Of a DNA stretch of 64,000 bases, positions 58,601-64,000 are shown one piece after another. The stretch is taken from NCBI GenBank assembly GCA_029582155.1, contig CM055903.1, forward strand, positions 38,908,853 through 38,972,852. Direction: 5' to 3'. The translations under genes and the position numbers were made by a program. A model generated the notes under the pieces. That model was not told the origin of the DNA and searched no databases. It worked only from the letters and a program-made list of their open reading frames with translations. The stretch is from Panopea generosa. Its lineage: Eukaryota > Mollusca > Bivalvia > Adapedonta > Hiatellidae. Position 1 is the first letter of the stretch, and the number at the start of each line of letters is the position of its first letter.

Positions 58601-60987
58601 AACATATATGTGGCATCAATATCCTATGGAGACTTAATTAGTGTCGAGAGTGTTGTCTACAGTTCGATCACCAGCTCCACATGATGGCCTCTCAAAAAAA
58701 ACAACTTATTACTGATTCTACCCAAGAAGCAACCTGAGAGCGATTCATATAGACTAAGAGCTTACTTCACAATCAAGCTGAAATAAAATAATATAAACTA
58801 AACTAATATAGTTACCCATTAAATTGCTGGAATTGATTCTAGCATTTGAACCAACACAGGACAAACAATAACGATTTCATTGGCATGTGTGATATTTTAT
58901 TGACATTGATCTAGTGGTAGAGTATTTGACCCATGATTGGAGGGTCATAGGTTCAATCCCTCGCCACAACAATGTGTGGTGTCTTTATCTGCATATGCGT
59001 TGTACTGAAATCACCCAGGAAGACTTTGAGTATGGTTTGTTTAACTTGTAATAACTTGTTTTGAAACTGAAGTAAATTAAGAAATTTAAATCTTTTAAAT
59101 AAAGGCCAATTGTTTCCTTGTAAAGATAATGTAGTATATAATAATGTTGGTATGAGTGGGTTAATTGCATGTGTGCTTCTTCATTGGTGTTCATTTTACT
59201 TTATGGAAAGCTATGACATATGCCCGCATGAGAAGACAAGCTGACAGGGATGTATTACACCTGCTACCATTCACACATATAGAATCATTCAGGGGCCAGT
59301 TTGATAAGGTAAACTTTTTATCACTGATATGATATGACTCCATCCTAACATCCATCCATGTCCATCCATGCAACCATCTATCAATCCATGCATTCAACCG
59401 TCCACTTCTGCACAGCCATCCATCAATACACTTCCCATCTGTACAGCCATCCATCCATACACTACCCATCTGTACAGCCATCCATCCATACACTACCCAT
59501 CTGTAAGGCCATCCATCCATACACTACCCATCTGTTAAGCCATCCATCCATACACTACCCATCTGTACAGCCATCCATCCATACACTACCCATCTGTAGT
59601 CATCCATCCATACACTACCCATCTGCACAGCCATCCAGCCATACCCTTCCAATCTGTATAGCCATCCATCCATACACTACCCATCTGTACAGCCATCCAT
59701 CCATACACTACCCATCTGTAGTCATCCATCCATACACTACCCATCTGTAAAGCCATCCATCCATACACTACCCATCTGTACGGCCATCCATCCATACACT
59801 ACCCATCTGTACAGCCATCCATACCATCTGTGTGTGCATCCATCTAACACCCATTCATCTACTTCTGCAGTAGTGGTCTTGGGGTAGAGTATCAGTCTCG
59901 CATGTGGAAGCTCTGGGTTGGATCTCTGAACGGGTCATACAAAAGACTTTAAAAATGGTACTAAAAGCTTCCTTGCTTGGCATTAAGCATTAAGAGTAGA
60001 GTTCTAGGTCTGTTCGGCCCAGTGTCAGTATACAGTGACTGGGTGGGTTTCTGAATGTAACTGAAAAATTATTGAAAGTGACGCTAAACACTATACAACA
60101 ACAACAGAGAGCTATATTCTAATATACAAGTTGGCTATATCCTGGTATTTATACACCAGGGGCCGGTTTCACGTAACATCTCAAGCTGAGAATTTTCTCT
60201 AAAAAGTTAAAAAATGTTCAAATCTCATTTTTACTTGAATTCATTTCACATTAAATGATCACACAAATTTAAAGTCAGAATAAATCTTTACTCATCGGTA
60301 AACTGATTTGTTTCTGATGCAAAATGATCAATGTAAATGAATTTATAGTATTTCAAAAACTTAAGTTGTGGAAAATCTCAAGTTGAGATGTTAAGAGAAG
60401 CCAGATCTCTCATGAGAACCTCAGGTTGTGTCCTTGCCAAATGGTCTTTGTCCTTGTCTACAGAAGATAGGTATATTTTTTGTTGAATTAAGCAGTTACA
60501 GTTTTTCATCATCACAAATATGTAACAAAATAAATAAAATTCACACATGTGCCCTGAACTGTATTTATTCTGAAATTAAACAGTTAGGCTCACAAATTAA
60601 TATAAAATGAAACTCATCTTCTTGATTTACACATAAGGTAAGATAAGTACTGGTTTTCCAATGGAAGACATCAGTTTTTATAATTGCAAGTAAATGTTTC
60701 ACATTGTAAAAAGTTCAACTATTATTGGGACTCCATTATGTCATTACTATAACTAGACGCCTGATGGGGACAGACTGGCTCGTGTTTCCTACGCTCCGAT
60801 CAACAGCATTAACATCGTCACAAAAACTGCAAAGGAGCGGCATCAGAAGAAGGGCGTTGTTATTGACGACATGTTGGACACGCTGCGTCGGCATCTTCGA
60901 CTGATGCAAATTAACAATAAAGGATCCAGATTATCCCTAGAAACTCTGAAAAAGACGCACAAACAAATGGAAGAGAGAAAGGATTCT
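31344..60987 (+). CDS. GSAP: Gamma-secretase-activating protein (PION), exons 1-19, 3' incomplete
   Basis: In vertebrates the C-terminal fragment of GSAP binds gamma-secretase and promotes amyloid-beta production. Exons: 31344-31446, 32752-32828, 35960-36013, 37171-37240, 38219-38263, 43403-43558, 44468-44514, 45301-45474, 45798-45844, 46917-46957, 48243-48406, 50512-50578, 53766-53843, 54884-54976, 55840-56046, 57588-57748, 58262-58331, 59211-59308, 60757-60987. All have AG/GT borders and compatible phases: 1983 nt, 661 codons, no stop. Diagnostic blocks: 'ILNQEKDGCILYTWDD', 'VATCSINQERTLMAF', 'VQFLYD', 'CQWDGQNQQLFYIHH', 'SCVQFYSNAHYDHVLDVPL', 'FSWLGDNILVMLPGYFVHLL', 'DTLRRHLRLMQIN'. Human GSAP is about 850 residues, so about 190 C-terminal residues, including most of the gamma-secretase-activating fragment, should lie beyond 60987; I saw no such exon before 64000. 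Introns are full of repeats. Confidence 0.93.
31741..32115 (+). pseudogene. LINE reverse transcriptase 3'-end remnant
   Basis: In GSAP intron 1. 'LQLPPLQDQRTTQRLFLFYK', 'LIDGLVPDM', 'CQIKARKF' and, after a frameshift, 'NSYFPTTITDWNQLEDSV'-like sequence match the C-terminal tail of CR1/Jockey-like LINE ORF2. No endonuclease or RT core remains. It may come from the same element family as 30205-30360. Confidence 0.75.
33187..33475 (+). mobile_element. tRNA-derived SINE, family B (well preserved)
   Basis: tRNA-like head 33187-33257: 'TCCGATTAGCTCAGTTGG' (A box) and 'GTGAGTTTGAATCCCCC' (B box). The body contains 'GATGATTGATATACAACATT', 'TCTCATTATCATTCGTCTC', 'GTGTGCTCGAGTACTTG', 'TTAGGTTAACTGATCGTCTG', and the 3' end is a short (AATC)n tail. 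Lies in GSAP intron 2. Other copies: 1885, 12898, 23577, 33838, 46967, 50752. Confidence 0.9.
33579..33829. mobile_element. hAT-like MITE, 251 bp, with target-site duplication
   Basis: Perfect terminal inverted repeats CAGTGCTCCAGATAAGC at 33579 and GCTTATCTGGAGCACTG ending 33829, flanked by TTACT on both sides (33574-33578 and 33830-33834). CAGTG-type ends suggest the hAT superfamily; a 5-bp duplication fits the hAT5-type group. Non-coding, AT-rich inside, with two internal 'GGGGTAAAATA' repeats. Confidence 0.85.
33838..34065 (-). mobile_element. tRNA-derived SINE, family B
   Basis: Minus-strand copy. Head at about 33995-34065 with 'TTAACTCAGTCAGTAGCACG' and 'CGTGAGATCAAAGTCC'. Starts a few bases after the hAT-like MITE and faces the family-B copy at 33187. 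Confidence 0.8.
34784..34882. repeat. (AATCA)n microsatellite
   Basis: About 17-19 tandem AATCA units after two to three GATCA variants, in GSAP intron 2. Confidence 0.95.
35084..35246. mobile_element. Foldback MITE, same family as 14043-14224
   Basis: Left end 'TACAGCTCTATTAAGCAGCC', right end 'GCTTAAGACAGGTTTTTGAC' followed by TGTA. Internal inverted phrases 'CTGTCTTAAAAGGCC' and 'TGTCTTAAGCAGCTAC'. Non-coding, in GSAP intron 2. Confidence 0.65.
35480..35710 (-). mobile_element. tRNA-derived SINE, family A (degenerate)
   Basis: Shares 'GAGACAGTACTATAAGCGCT', 'CACATTATACTGACACTGGG' and 'ACACTCTACCACTAGATCAC' with the copy at 48468. An internal part is shortened. Confidence 0.75.
35712..35880 (+). 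mobile_element. SINE family D
   Basis: 'CTCAGGTCTTCCTCCACCAA', 'GGATATGCCATAATTATATA' and 'AATGTGTTGAAAATGTC'; the head is decayed. Ends 80 bp before GSAP exon 3. Confidence 0.65.
36212..36232 (+). repeat. Duplicate of GSAP exon 4 acceptor and start
   Basis: The 21 bases covering the GACAG acceptor and first 16 coding bases of GSAP exon 4 (37166-37186) also occur here, in intron 3, on the same strand. The copy then diverges. Confidence 0.6.
37128..37156 (+). repeat. Duplicate of middle of GSAP exon 4
   Basis: 'TAACCAATGTGTGTATGTTG' just upstream of the acceptor repeats, with one change, the exon stretch 'TAACCAACGTGTGTATGTTG' at 37185, 57 bp away. Confidence 0.7.
38482..38632 (+). repeat. 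Candidate 5' LTR and primer-binding site
   Basis: The 151-bp segment starts TGTAAC and ends TACA, with a TATATAAA at about 38611. It is followed at once by TGGTGTCAGAAGTAAAAG, the common layout of LTR end plus tRNA primer-binding region. Boundaries rest on TG...CA and position only, because no partner LTR was found. Confidence 0.5.
38670..39660 (+). pseudogene. Retrotransposon gag with Gln-rich repeats and zinc knuckles
   Basis: ATG at 38670, then 101 codons ('MDLAGITPPKMNWDD', 'QISYLLIWSGDKSRDI') to a stop, and broken frames beyond. At 39245-39440 a 24-bp DNA repeat codes for units of QQQQQPQY, in frame with CX2C knuckles at about 39530-39635 ('CGNCGRSAHKTGNSNC' and 'CHSCRKFNHFASVC'). In-frame TAG, TAA and TAG lie at about 39245, 39430 and 39497. 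Confidence 0.8.
39661..41695 (+). pseudogene. Retrotransposon protease, reverse transcriptase and RNase H
   Basis: Protease: 'FKIDTGSQASILP' near 39790 (active-site DTG). After frameshifts near 39920 comes the RT: 'PPRGIPKVLKMRLKDKL' (40177), 'VTEPTDWVNSLVIVEK' (40264), 'YPRPTIDDVFAKLTDAKYFS' (40381), a frame change at the fourth RT block near 40455, 'SSYITTFSTRFGRY' (40488) and 'CIVDDLLVYGRS' (40620), where the expected YxDD core is VDD. RNase H: 'YAQIEKEFLAILFGCKRF' and 'VIVHSDHKLL' (41157-41270). In-frame TGA or TAA codons occur near 40575, 40610, 40848, 40868, 40905, 41312, 41365 and 41503. Confidence 0.85.
41699..42788 (+). pseudogene. Retrotransposon integrase and C-terminal region
   Basis: HHCC zinc finger ('HIGHMGIEKTLQQVRD' ... 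'CNICLTRR'), catalytic core with 'IAADLFTFDDKNYLVTVDYY', 'CISDNGPQFSSESF' and 'HPMSNGLAEKTVKIVKHI' (D, D and E of the DDE triad all visible). A stop at 42206 is followed in a new frame by 'EYRNTPLENGYSPAQLLMGR' and a C-terminal domain 'NDNVRVQM...WIPVKVVQ' up to 42560; a third frame runs to the stop at 42788. A frameshift just before 41699 separates it from RNase H. Confidence 0.88.
42945..43165 (+). mobile_element. SINE family D with partial head
   Basis: 'TGTCTAACAACCACTTACC' and 'GCTGGTTTGAGCCTAACTCTG' may be the worn tRNA-like head. The body has 'TTCTGTGGTCTTTCTCCAG', 'TTGGTATGCCATATATAAT' and the tail 'GAAAATGGTGTTTAACCCC'. Confidence 0.65.
43215..43365 (-). repeat. SINE-A fragment with a ~63-bp tandem duplication
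   Basis: 'GACACATGGTATGTTACCAG', 'TCCCAGTCATATTAAGTCAG', 'TGAATTCTTTATTCAAGA' occurs twice (about 43240 and 43302). The first phrases match SINE family A. The second copy ends within 40 bp of the GSAP exon 6 acceptor. Confidence 0.7.
43918..44038 (+). mobile_element. SINE family C fragment
   Basis: 'ATCACAGGTTCAATCCCAGA', 'CAGCCTCTCAAAAACTAAAC', 'CAGTATTGGTTCTATACCCA', 'CAATTGAGTTAAAATATATT' follow the family-C order. In GSAP intron 6. Confidence 0.7.
44036..44246. repeat. MITE-like minisatellite, 'GGGGAACATTGGCCA' units
   Basis: Five or so diverged units of about 35 bp ('GAGATC(T/C)GGG(G/A)AACA' plus 'TTGGCCA...ACTTTCAGG') lie between inverted ends TTAGTGAGGCCCTCC and GGAGGACCTCATTAGTA. 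Confidence 0.65.
45869..45975. repeat. (GAT/GGT)n trinucleotide-rich tract
   Basis: Imperfect GATGAT/TGATGG repeats about 25 bp after the GSAP exon 9 donor. Confidence 0.9.
46385..46860. repeat. Two direct copies of a dispersed repeat split by SINE-A piece
   Basis: 'CTAAAAGTT(C/T)A', 'CCTTAGATATTTTA', 'GTGTAGCATTGCAT', 'TCCCCTAAAAGGTTTGGT', 'TAAATTTAGGGC' occur at about 46395-46500 and again 46680-46795. Between them, 46603-46665 matches the 3' end of SINE family A ('TTTAGCATTGCTTTCAATAA'). Confidence 0.6.
46967..47228 (-). mobile_element. tRNA-derived SINE, family B
   Basis: Starts 10 bp after the GSAP exon 10 donor. Minus-strand head at about 47160-47228, body with 'CATTTCTCATT'-like and 'AGTATTAGTTAACCTTCC' phrases. 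Confidence 0.8.
47473..48153. repeat. 67-68 bp minisatellite, about 10 copies
   Basis: Nearly identical units 'CATTATGATAACAATGTATG', 'TTATTCATTGTTACCCTCAT', 'ATAAATCTCATTCTGTAGCT', 'ACATGTGT'; the first two lack two bases. In GSAP intron 10, ending 90 bp before exon 11. High identity implies recent amplification or gene conversion. Confidence 0.97.
48243..48406 (+). CDS. GSAP: GSAP exon 11 with Ser-Pro-rich insert
   Basis: The first half, 'MSVNACVLTQGNGTFCLCYQ', aligns with the conserved family block. The last 25 residues (KKSSPLPRTSPLQRTSPQQH, then RSSPYR) hold four SP sites of the proline-directed kinase type and a high density of basic residues. The vertebrate protein has no such stretch at this point, to my knowledge. 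The donor AGG-GTAATA leaves phase 0. Confidence 0.85.
48468..48775 (-). mobile_element. tRNA-derived SINE, family A (best copy)
   Basis: Minus-strand head at about 48705-48775: 'GTGGTCTAGTGGTAGAGCGT' (A box), 'CCGCCTCGCAAGCGGAAGG', 'GTGGGTTCAATCCCC' (B box), a good tRNA-like fold. The body carries 'GGTACTAGAAGCTTACTCGC', 'CCTAGGTCTGGTCAGCCCGG', and the 3' end 'TGAAAAACTGTTGAAAGCGA'. In GSAP intron 11. Confidence 0.92.
48790..50290. repeat. Minisatellite of ~17-bp units, 1.5 kb
   Basis: Some 80 degenerate units 'AACAGTATCACATA(G/T)(T/A)T' with variants TATCACAAAGTT, GTGTCACATAG and TATCACATATAT, interrupted by (TA)n runs near 49109 and 49606-49644. Fills most of GSAP intron 11. Confidence 0.95.
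50512..50578 (+). CDS. GSAP: GSAP exon 12, with in-frame alternative acceptor
   Basis: The acceptor CTACAG at 50510-50511 gives 'ASSTDSEVETTDINYHICLV' and HH; the INYHICLVHH part is the conserved core. A second acceptor TTATAG at 50480-50481 would add exactly 30 nt in frame (EDNVCVLILQ) with no stop. Either is compatible with phase-0 exon 11. Confidence 0.8.
50752..51050 (+). mobile_element. tRNA-derived SINE, family B
   Basis: Head 'CCCGGTTAGCTCAGTTGGTA' and 'TGTGAGTTTGAATCCCC'; body 'AGTCTCACTGCCGTTTGTC', 'GTACTCGAGTACTGGTTAAC', 'TTAGGTTAACTGATCATC', 3' end 'ATATTCAAACAATCAAAG'. Confidence 0.88.
51144..52560 (-). mobile_element. L1/Tx1-like LINE, 5'-truncated, antisense in GSAP intron 12
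   Basis: The minus strand reads the RT C-terminal region: 'NQPIFNKTWYDRGIKYIEHL' (about 52360-52420), 'SLISRIPKKWKTQLK', 'NPQLDWNFFYMLPLN', 'LREFQYKFIMRVIPTNKYLY', and the Cys/His motif 'CDFCNSYTETVNHMFWECSN' (zf-RVT type). The last open frame spans 51737-52048. A 3' UTR of about 600 bp ends in an A-run (T-run at about 51145 on +). Frameshifts are few, so the copy is not very old, but RT core and endonuclease are gone. Confidence 0.82.
52690..53455. repeat. Minisatellite with 155-bp higher-order unit
   Basis: About 20 units of 33-41 bp: 'CAGCAGAAGTGAGTAAACCA' plus 'GACTGTTTAAATGTTTAAAT'. A four-unit block beginning 'ATATAGCAGACATGAG' recurs at 52742, 52897 and 53052, exactly 155 bp apart, showing higher-order duplication. 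Confidence 0.95.
54255..54765. repeat. Minisatellite 'TATAGTTTGTATTATATACC', 26-35 bp units
   Basis: About 16 units of 'AGTAGTTCCTGTAACTATAG' plus 'TTTGTATTATATACC', with a shorter variant lacking 'TTCCTGTA' in the right half. Fills half of GSAP intron 13 and ends about 120 bp before exon 14. Confidence 0.95.
54977..55839. other. GSAP intron 14; open frame to 55143
   Basis: The exon 14 frame stays open for a further 55 codons past the donor (to TGA at 55141-55143), so retention would give an alternative C-terminus. I regard this as probably accidental. No other feature. Confidence 0.4.
55840..56046 (+). CDS. GSAP: GSAP exon 15 with polar insert
   Basis: Acceptor AAAAG at 55838-55839. After 'NKTVSSGVLLTEP' comes a Ser/Thr/Gln/Asp/Glu-rich stretch ('EDQSQEVPSDNQTTAENTSA'), likely a disordered loop longer than in vertebrate GSAP, then the conserved 'PLLSLMAEHLVFLSTSVL'. 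Three NQT/NTS-type triplets are present, but the protein is not expected to enter the secretory pathway. Confidence 0.82.
56095..56292 (-). mobile_element. SINE family D with tRNA-like head
   Basis: Minus strand: head 'CCGTGGTCAAGTGGTCTAAG' (tRNA-Ser/Leu-like A box) and 'TATTAGGTTCGAGTCATG' (B box), then 'GGTGGTTCTACTCAGATTC', 'GAGGTCTCCTCCACCAGTAA' and the tail 'GTGTTAAAAATGGTGTTAAA'. This copy ties the family-D body to a tRNA-like promoter. Confidence 0.8.
56655..57008. mobile_element. Possible pogo-like MITE, 'GTTATAACG' ends
   Basis: Left 'TGGATCCTGTTATAACGCTG' and right, reverse-complemented, 'TCACGTTATAACGGGATCAA' share GTTATAACG(GG). The inner part is AT-rich. The termini are only partly similar, so the call is tentative. 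Confidence 0.4.
57108..57318. repeat. Minisatellite 'GACATGATACCACTAGTTT'
   Basis: Six to seven units of 30-33 bp: 'CATAAAAATGACATGATACC' or 'GTAAAACAGACATGATACC' plus 'ACTAGTTTT'. In GSAP intron 15. Confidence 0.92.
58640..58805 (+). mobile_element. SINE family C fragment
   Basis: 'AGTTCGATCACCAGCTCCAC', 'GATGGCCTCTCAAAAAAAAC', 'TACTGATTCTACCCAAGAAG', 'CACAATCAAGCTGAAATAAA' in family order. In GSAP intron 17. Confidence 0.7.
58908..58975 (+). mobile_element. tRNA-like SINE head, unassigned body
   Basis: 'GATCTAGTGGTAGAGTATTT' (A box) and 'TCATAGGTTCAATCCCTCG' (B box) spaced as in a tRNA. The downstream body does not match families A-D. Confidence 0.55.
59343..59830. repeat. 31-bp minisatellite 'CCATCCATCCATACACTACC'
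   Basis: About 15 units of 'ACAGCCATCCATCCATAC' plus 'ACTACCCATCTGT', starting about 35 bp after the GSAP exon 18 donor. It creates long Pro/His/Thr-rich open frames on both strands that are not genes. Confidence 0.97.
59863..60110 (+). mobile_element. tRNA-derived SINE, family A (+ orientation)
   Basis: Head 'GTGGTCTTGGGGTAGAGTAT' and 'AGCTCTGGGTTGGATCTC', then 'GGTACTAAAAGCTTCCTTGC', 'TAGGTCTGTTCGGCCCAGTG' and the 3' end 'AACTGAAAAATTATTGAAAG'. The only family-A copy here in the same direction as GSAP. Confidence 0.85.
60158..60432. mobile_element. Foldback MITE, 'CATCTCAAG' ends
   Basis: Left 'GGTTTCACGTAACATCTCAA' and right, in reverse complement, 'GGCTTCTCTTAACATCTCAA' pair as terminal inverted repeats. 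Related to 63138-63530. In GSAP intron 18. Confidence 0.65.
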
Positions 60988-62532
60988 GTGAGTACATGAC
61001 TGTATATTTTAAATATGTTTCAAACTTTTTAAATTATTTTTGTGAAAAAGATTTTCGTAGTTTATGCATATGGCTTTAACATTAAACTTGAAAAAAAGAT
61101 AATATGGTTCTGAGATTGCTTAAAACTCTACAATGCAAGTCTTAAATATTTATACAAACTTCAGACGCATAGTCTTAGTGACCATAATAGAGTTCCATAC
61201 GTTGCATCAAAGTCAGATTTACTTGCACTGTGAAGTAGTGTAGTCACTAAAATCTGCTTAAAACAAATAGAAGTGTCTTTATGTCTCACACAACAACTAA
61301 TTTTGCACTGTTCTCCGTATAGAGAAGCGCACTTCTGGAACACTGGATATATAACCAATGTTTCAAAAAGGGCCTTGTTCACATGGATAAGTCCTCTGTT
61401 GGTCAAATATACAGGAAACAACTTGGTTGATAAGGATGCTTTTTCACAATTTCAATGGTTTGATGACATCCCTTCATTTTTGACAATTGTACCCATTGTT
61501 GAAATTAATCACTGTATCATTACCTTATGTCATCCAAACTTGGTAGAAAATGTTCAAATGTTCTCATATGTACAAAGAAATAAGACAATTTTATGCATTT
61601 TCAACAAAAAATAATGCCCAATCGGTTTTCAGTTCTAATTTCTTGGGCGCAAAGATCTTGCCACTGCCATGTAAAGGAGATAATTCTTAAGTGAGACCTT
61701 TACTTTCATTGTTCTTGTTAAAAATCTTGTGATTTAACATATTAGTATTATATACTAAATAAAATAAACAAAAAAAAATCATGCAAAACTAAATATAGGA
61801 GTAACAGGACATTCGATCCCCTATGGGTATTGACCTAGCTAATTATGTAAATTATGAATGTCAGTACTTAATTTTGAGTCAGAGGCAAACAGAATTTATT
61901 TTAAAAAATCAAAATAAAGGGAGGTTATTTACTGATATACCAATTTTTGCTATGAACTATGATATATTTTCATAAACATTCTCTGTGGCTTTTTATTTCT
62001 TTGTAAAACATTTCGTCTGTCATACAATATGAAAGAAATCTTTAACAACAAACAACAAAATATAAAAATCAATAAGATAATGTGTGTAATGTATATTGTA
62101 AACATATTCATATAAAAAGACATGCTAAACATTTTACTTTATATAGCTTCATCCAGCAGATGTCAAGGTTCGTTGACAGCTTGTATTGAAACTTATTTTT
62201 CTTGCAGAAACAATTTTTTTCTGTGGCAAATTAACAGTAAATGTCTAGCAATCCCATTTTTAGCTTGACTATTTGAAGAGTAAAGAGAGCTATTCTACTC
62301 AACCTGGCATTGACAATGGCATCACAATTTGATTAAAGTTTTGTGTGCAAGTTACTATCTCTGTAACCTTTGCATGTATTGAATTTGAAAAACTCACAAA
62401 ACTTCCAGATCATCAAACCTACTACAAGACCTAATTTAGATAACTCTTGTATGACTATAATGCAAATTATGACCCTTGTTTGACATAGAAATTCTGTTAA
62501 AATTTTGCGTGCAAGTTCCATCAAGTCCATAT
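60988..62532. other. GSAP intron 19, no exon seen
   Basis: Contains a dispersed repeat at 61430-61720 shared with 14310-14660, and a 'GAGAGCTATTCTACTCAACC' repeat near 62285. The 113-codon frame at 61273-61614 overlaps the repeat and has no GSAP similarity. Confidence 0.5.
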
Positions 62533-62728
62533 CAAAGCGGGGCGGTAGTGTAATGGATAGAGTGTTGGCAGCTCATGCCAGAGGTTGCGGGTTTGATCCC
62601 CCGATTGACCCGATGCCTGTCATAAAACAACACTCAGTACTGGTTCTACCCAGGAAGCGGACTCAAGAGCGGTTATATAAGCTCTGAGCTGTCATCACAA
62701 TCGAGCTAAAATAAATTAGTATAAACTA
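62533..62728 (+). mobile_element. tRNA-derived SINE, family C (full copy)
   Basis: Head 'GGGGCGGTAGTGTAATGGAT' (A box) and 'GGTTGCGGGTTTGATCCCCC' (B box), body 'CAACACTCAGTACTGGTTCT', 'ACCCAGGAAGCGGACTCAAG', and 3' end 'CAATCGAGCTAAAATAAATT'. Reference copy for the fragments elsewhere in the window. Confidence 0.88.
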
Positions 62729-62734
62729 AGTCCA

Positions 62735-63010
62735 TTTCTCACCAACCATTATTTGATTGAAACTTTATCTAAGGCTTTGTAGTCATGAAACCAAATAAAA
62801 TTAATCAAGTGGGATTTTTATGGCCCTTGTTTAACTTAGAAGTTCTGGTCAAAGTCTATATCTCAATGGTCATTCTATATATTATATTGAAACTTCATTC
62901 AAGGCTTTGAGGTTATGATGAGACCTACTCAATTGAGTAAGTTAGATAACTCTTGTTTACCTGGATTGGTTACCAGTCTCAATCAAAGTTTGATCTTTTG
63001 TGACAAATAT
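62735..63010. repeat. Dispersed repeat with internal duplication
   Basis: 'ATTGAAACTT(T/C)AT', 'AAGGCTTTG(T/A)(A/G)GT', 'CTTGTTTA(A/C)CT' recur two to three times. Non-coding. Confidence 0.5.
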
Positions 63011-63137
63011 GACAAATATGATTCGTATAGTCAAGTGTGCTGTCTTATGGACAACTCTCATTAGATCAAAAGTTAACTTTTACAGAGTGCTCTAGAGATC
63101 AGTACATTAAGTCAGATTGTTGGATGATTCAGAGCAC

Positions 63138-63530
63138 TGGCCCAGTATTCACAAAACATCTCAAGCTTAGTATGCACTCAATTTCATTTTCATATAAAGT
63201 ATTTGTTTTAAATATTCAGAAAATTGTACCTTACTATATAATTAATATACAGTCAAACCTGTCCTAAACAGCCAGTCAAGGGAATATCAAAAGTGGCCTT
63301 TTAAGACAGGTTGTTGTTCAATACAGGTTAATTTGCCATAAAAGCATAGAAATAGGAAAAAGCAAATGTGGCTGTTTACGACAAATGGAGATGACCATTT
63401 ACACAAGTTTGTCTGCATGTCTGTGGGATATTTTAAATACAAAAAAAAATCATATGTTTTCTCATTAAACAGTTTCAGCACTTGAGCTGTAACATATTCT
63501 CAAGTTGAGATGCTTTGTGAACACAGGGTT
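63138..63530. mobile_element. Foldback MITE carrying a second MITE inside
   Basis: Outer inverted ends: 'CCAGTATTCACAAAACATCT' at 63140 and 'TTGAGATGCTTTGTGAACAC' near 63504. Inside, 63248-63417 is a copy of the 'TACAGTCAAACCTGTC' MITE also seen at 14043 and 35084, so the inner element inserted into the outer one. Confidence 0.65.
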
Positions 63531-64000
63531 ATATATGTTTATGGTTACTAGCACATTAACCAAACAACAACTGTCAATCAAATATTACCTTCTCCAATGA
63601 AATTGTATCTATTTTTTAAATGTCAATTTAATTTAGTATATTCTGAAACTAAGTGCATTAAAAACTGATTAACATACAGAATCTTACCTTACTTACCTTA
63701 CCTTACGAAGTTCCTGTTTCACCTACGCTTAGAAAATGAGAAAAAAAAAGTCCAGGTTATCATGATTTTAGACTGGCTCCAGACGAATTGCATTTGGTTT
63801 CATTGACATTGACTAAAAATATTGCAGTAACCAGTCAATATTCTATTGTAACCTTTCCTTTTTGTCGCTGCTGAACTTCAGCAGGGGATAGCCATAGAAC
63901 AATCTGATATAGTCGTGGTAGAATGAACCCAAAGGTCGTTAAGAACAAAATGTTATGCCCCTGCCATTCCAACAATGGGGATGGGGCATTGAGTGTTGCC
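63531..64000. other. No recognisable gene
   Basis: AT-rich GSAP intron sequence with a short (CTTAC)n tract near 63690. No exon was identified to the window edge. Confidence 0.45.

Noticed and set aside
59343-59830. Long Pro/His/Thr-rich open frames on both strands (for example 59358-59750)
   Set aside because: They are translations of a 31-bp tandem repeat; period, both-strand openness and intron position show no real gene.
61273-61614. 113-codon frame as a possible GSAP exon 20
   Set aside because: No acceptor in the right phase, no family resemblance, and it overlaps a dispersed repeat shared with 14310-14660.

Overview
This is animal nuclear DNA: AT-rich, intron-rich, with genes in small exons bounded by GT/AG splice sites and with abundant transposon, SINE and minisatellite sequence. 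The protein families are metazoan. The repeats (tRNA-headed SINEs, a degenerate gag-pol element with Ty3/mag-like features, many foldback elements) suggest a lophotrochozoan, most likely a bivalve mollusc. The species cannot be fixed from the sequence alone.

Three host genes are recognisable. (1) RXYLT1 (TMEM5), the Golgi ribitol xylosyltransferase of dystroglycan glycosylation, is on the + strand; its last three coding exons lie at 8508-15645 and the N-terminal exons are outside the window. (2) RPL29, ribosomal protein eL29, is on the - strand as three coding exons at 26786-29023 and encodes a very short 56-residue protein. (3) GSAP (PION), gamma-secretase-activating protein, is on the + strand from 31344; nineteen coding exons can be chained to 60987 with every phase agreeing (1983 nt, 661 codons), and the C-terminal exons lie beyond the window. 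The three genes have unrelated roles (glycosylation, translation, membrane proteolysis) and do not form a functional cluster.

Layout: 1-8500 holds repeats only, including a ~27-copy 71-bp satellite. 8508-15645 is RXYLT1, with a decayed mariner-type element in one intron. 15650-26700 is intergenic, with a second, better preserved mariner copy at 16925-17998. 26700-29300 is RPL29. 29540-29690 is a RecQ-like helicase fragment. 31344 to the end is GSAP, whose introns hold a broken LTR retrotransposon (38482-42788), two LINE remnants, a hAT-like MITE with target-site duplication, at least four SINE families, and seven separate minisatellite arrays.

No CRISPR array, operon or clear new molecular system is present. 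The points most worth a second look are the RecQ-like fragment beside RPL29, a near-perfect 29-bp hairpin at 1752-1818, Ser-Pro-rich and alternative-acceptor features in GSAP exons 11-12, duplicated pieces around GSAP exon 4, glutamine-rich repeats in the retrotransposon gag, and minisatellites apparently grown from a SINE tail.
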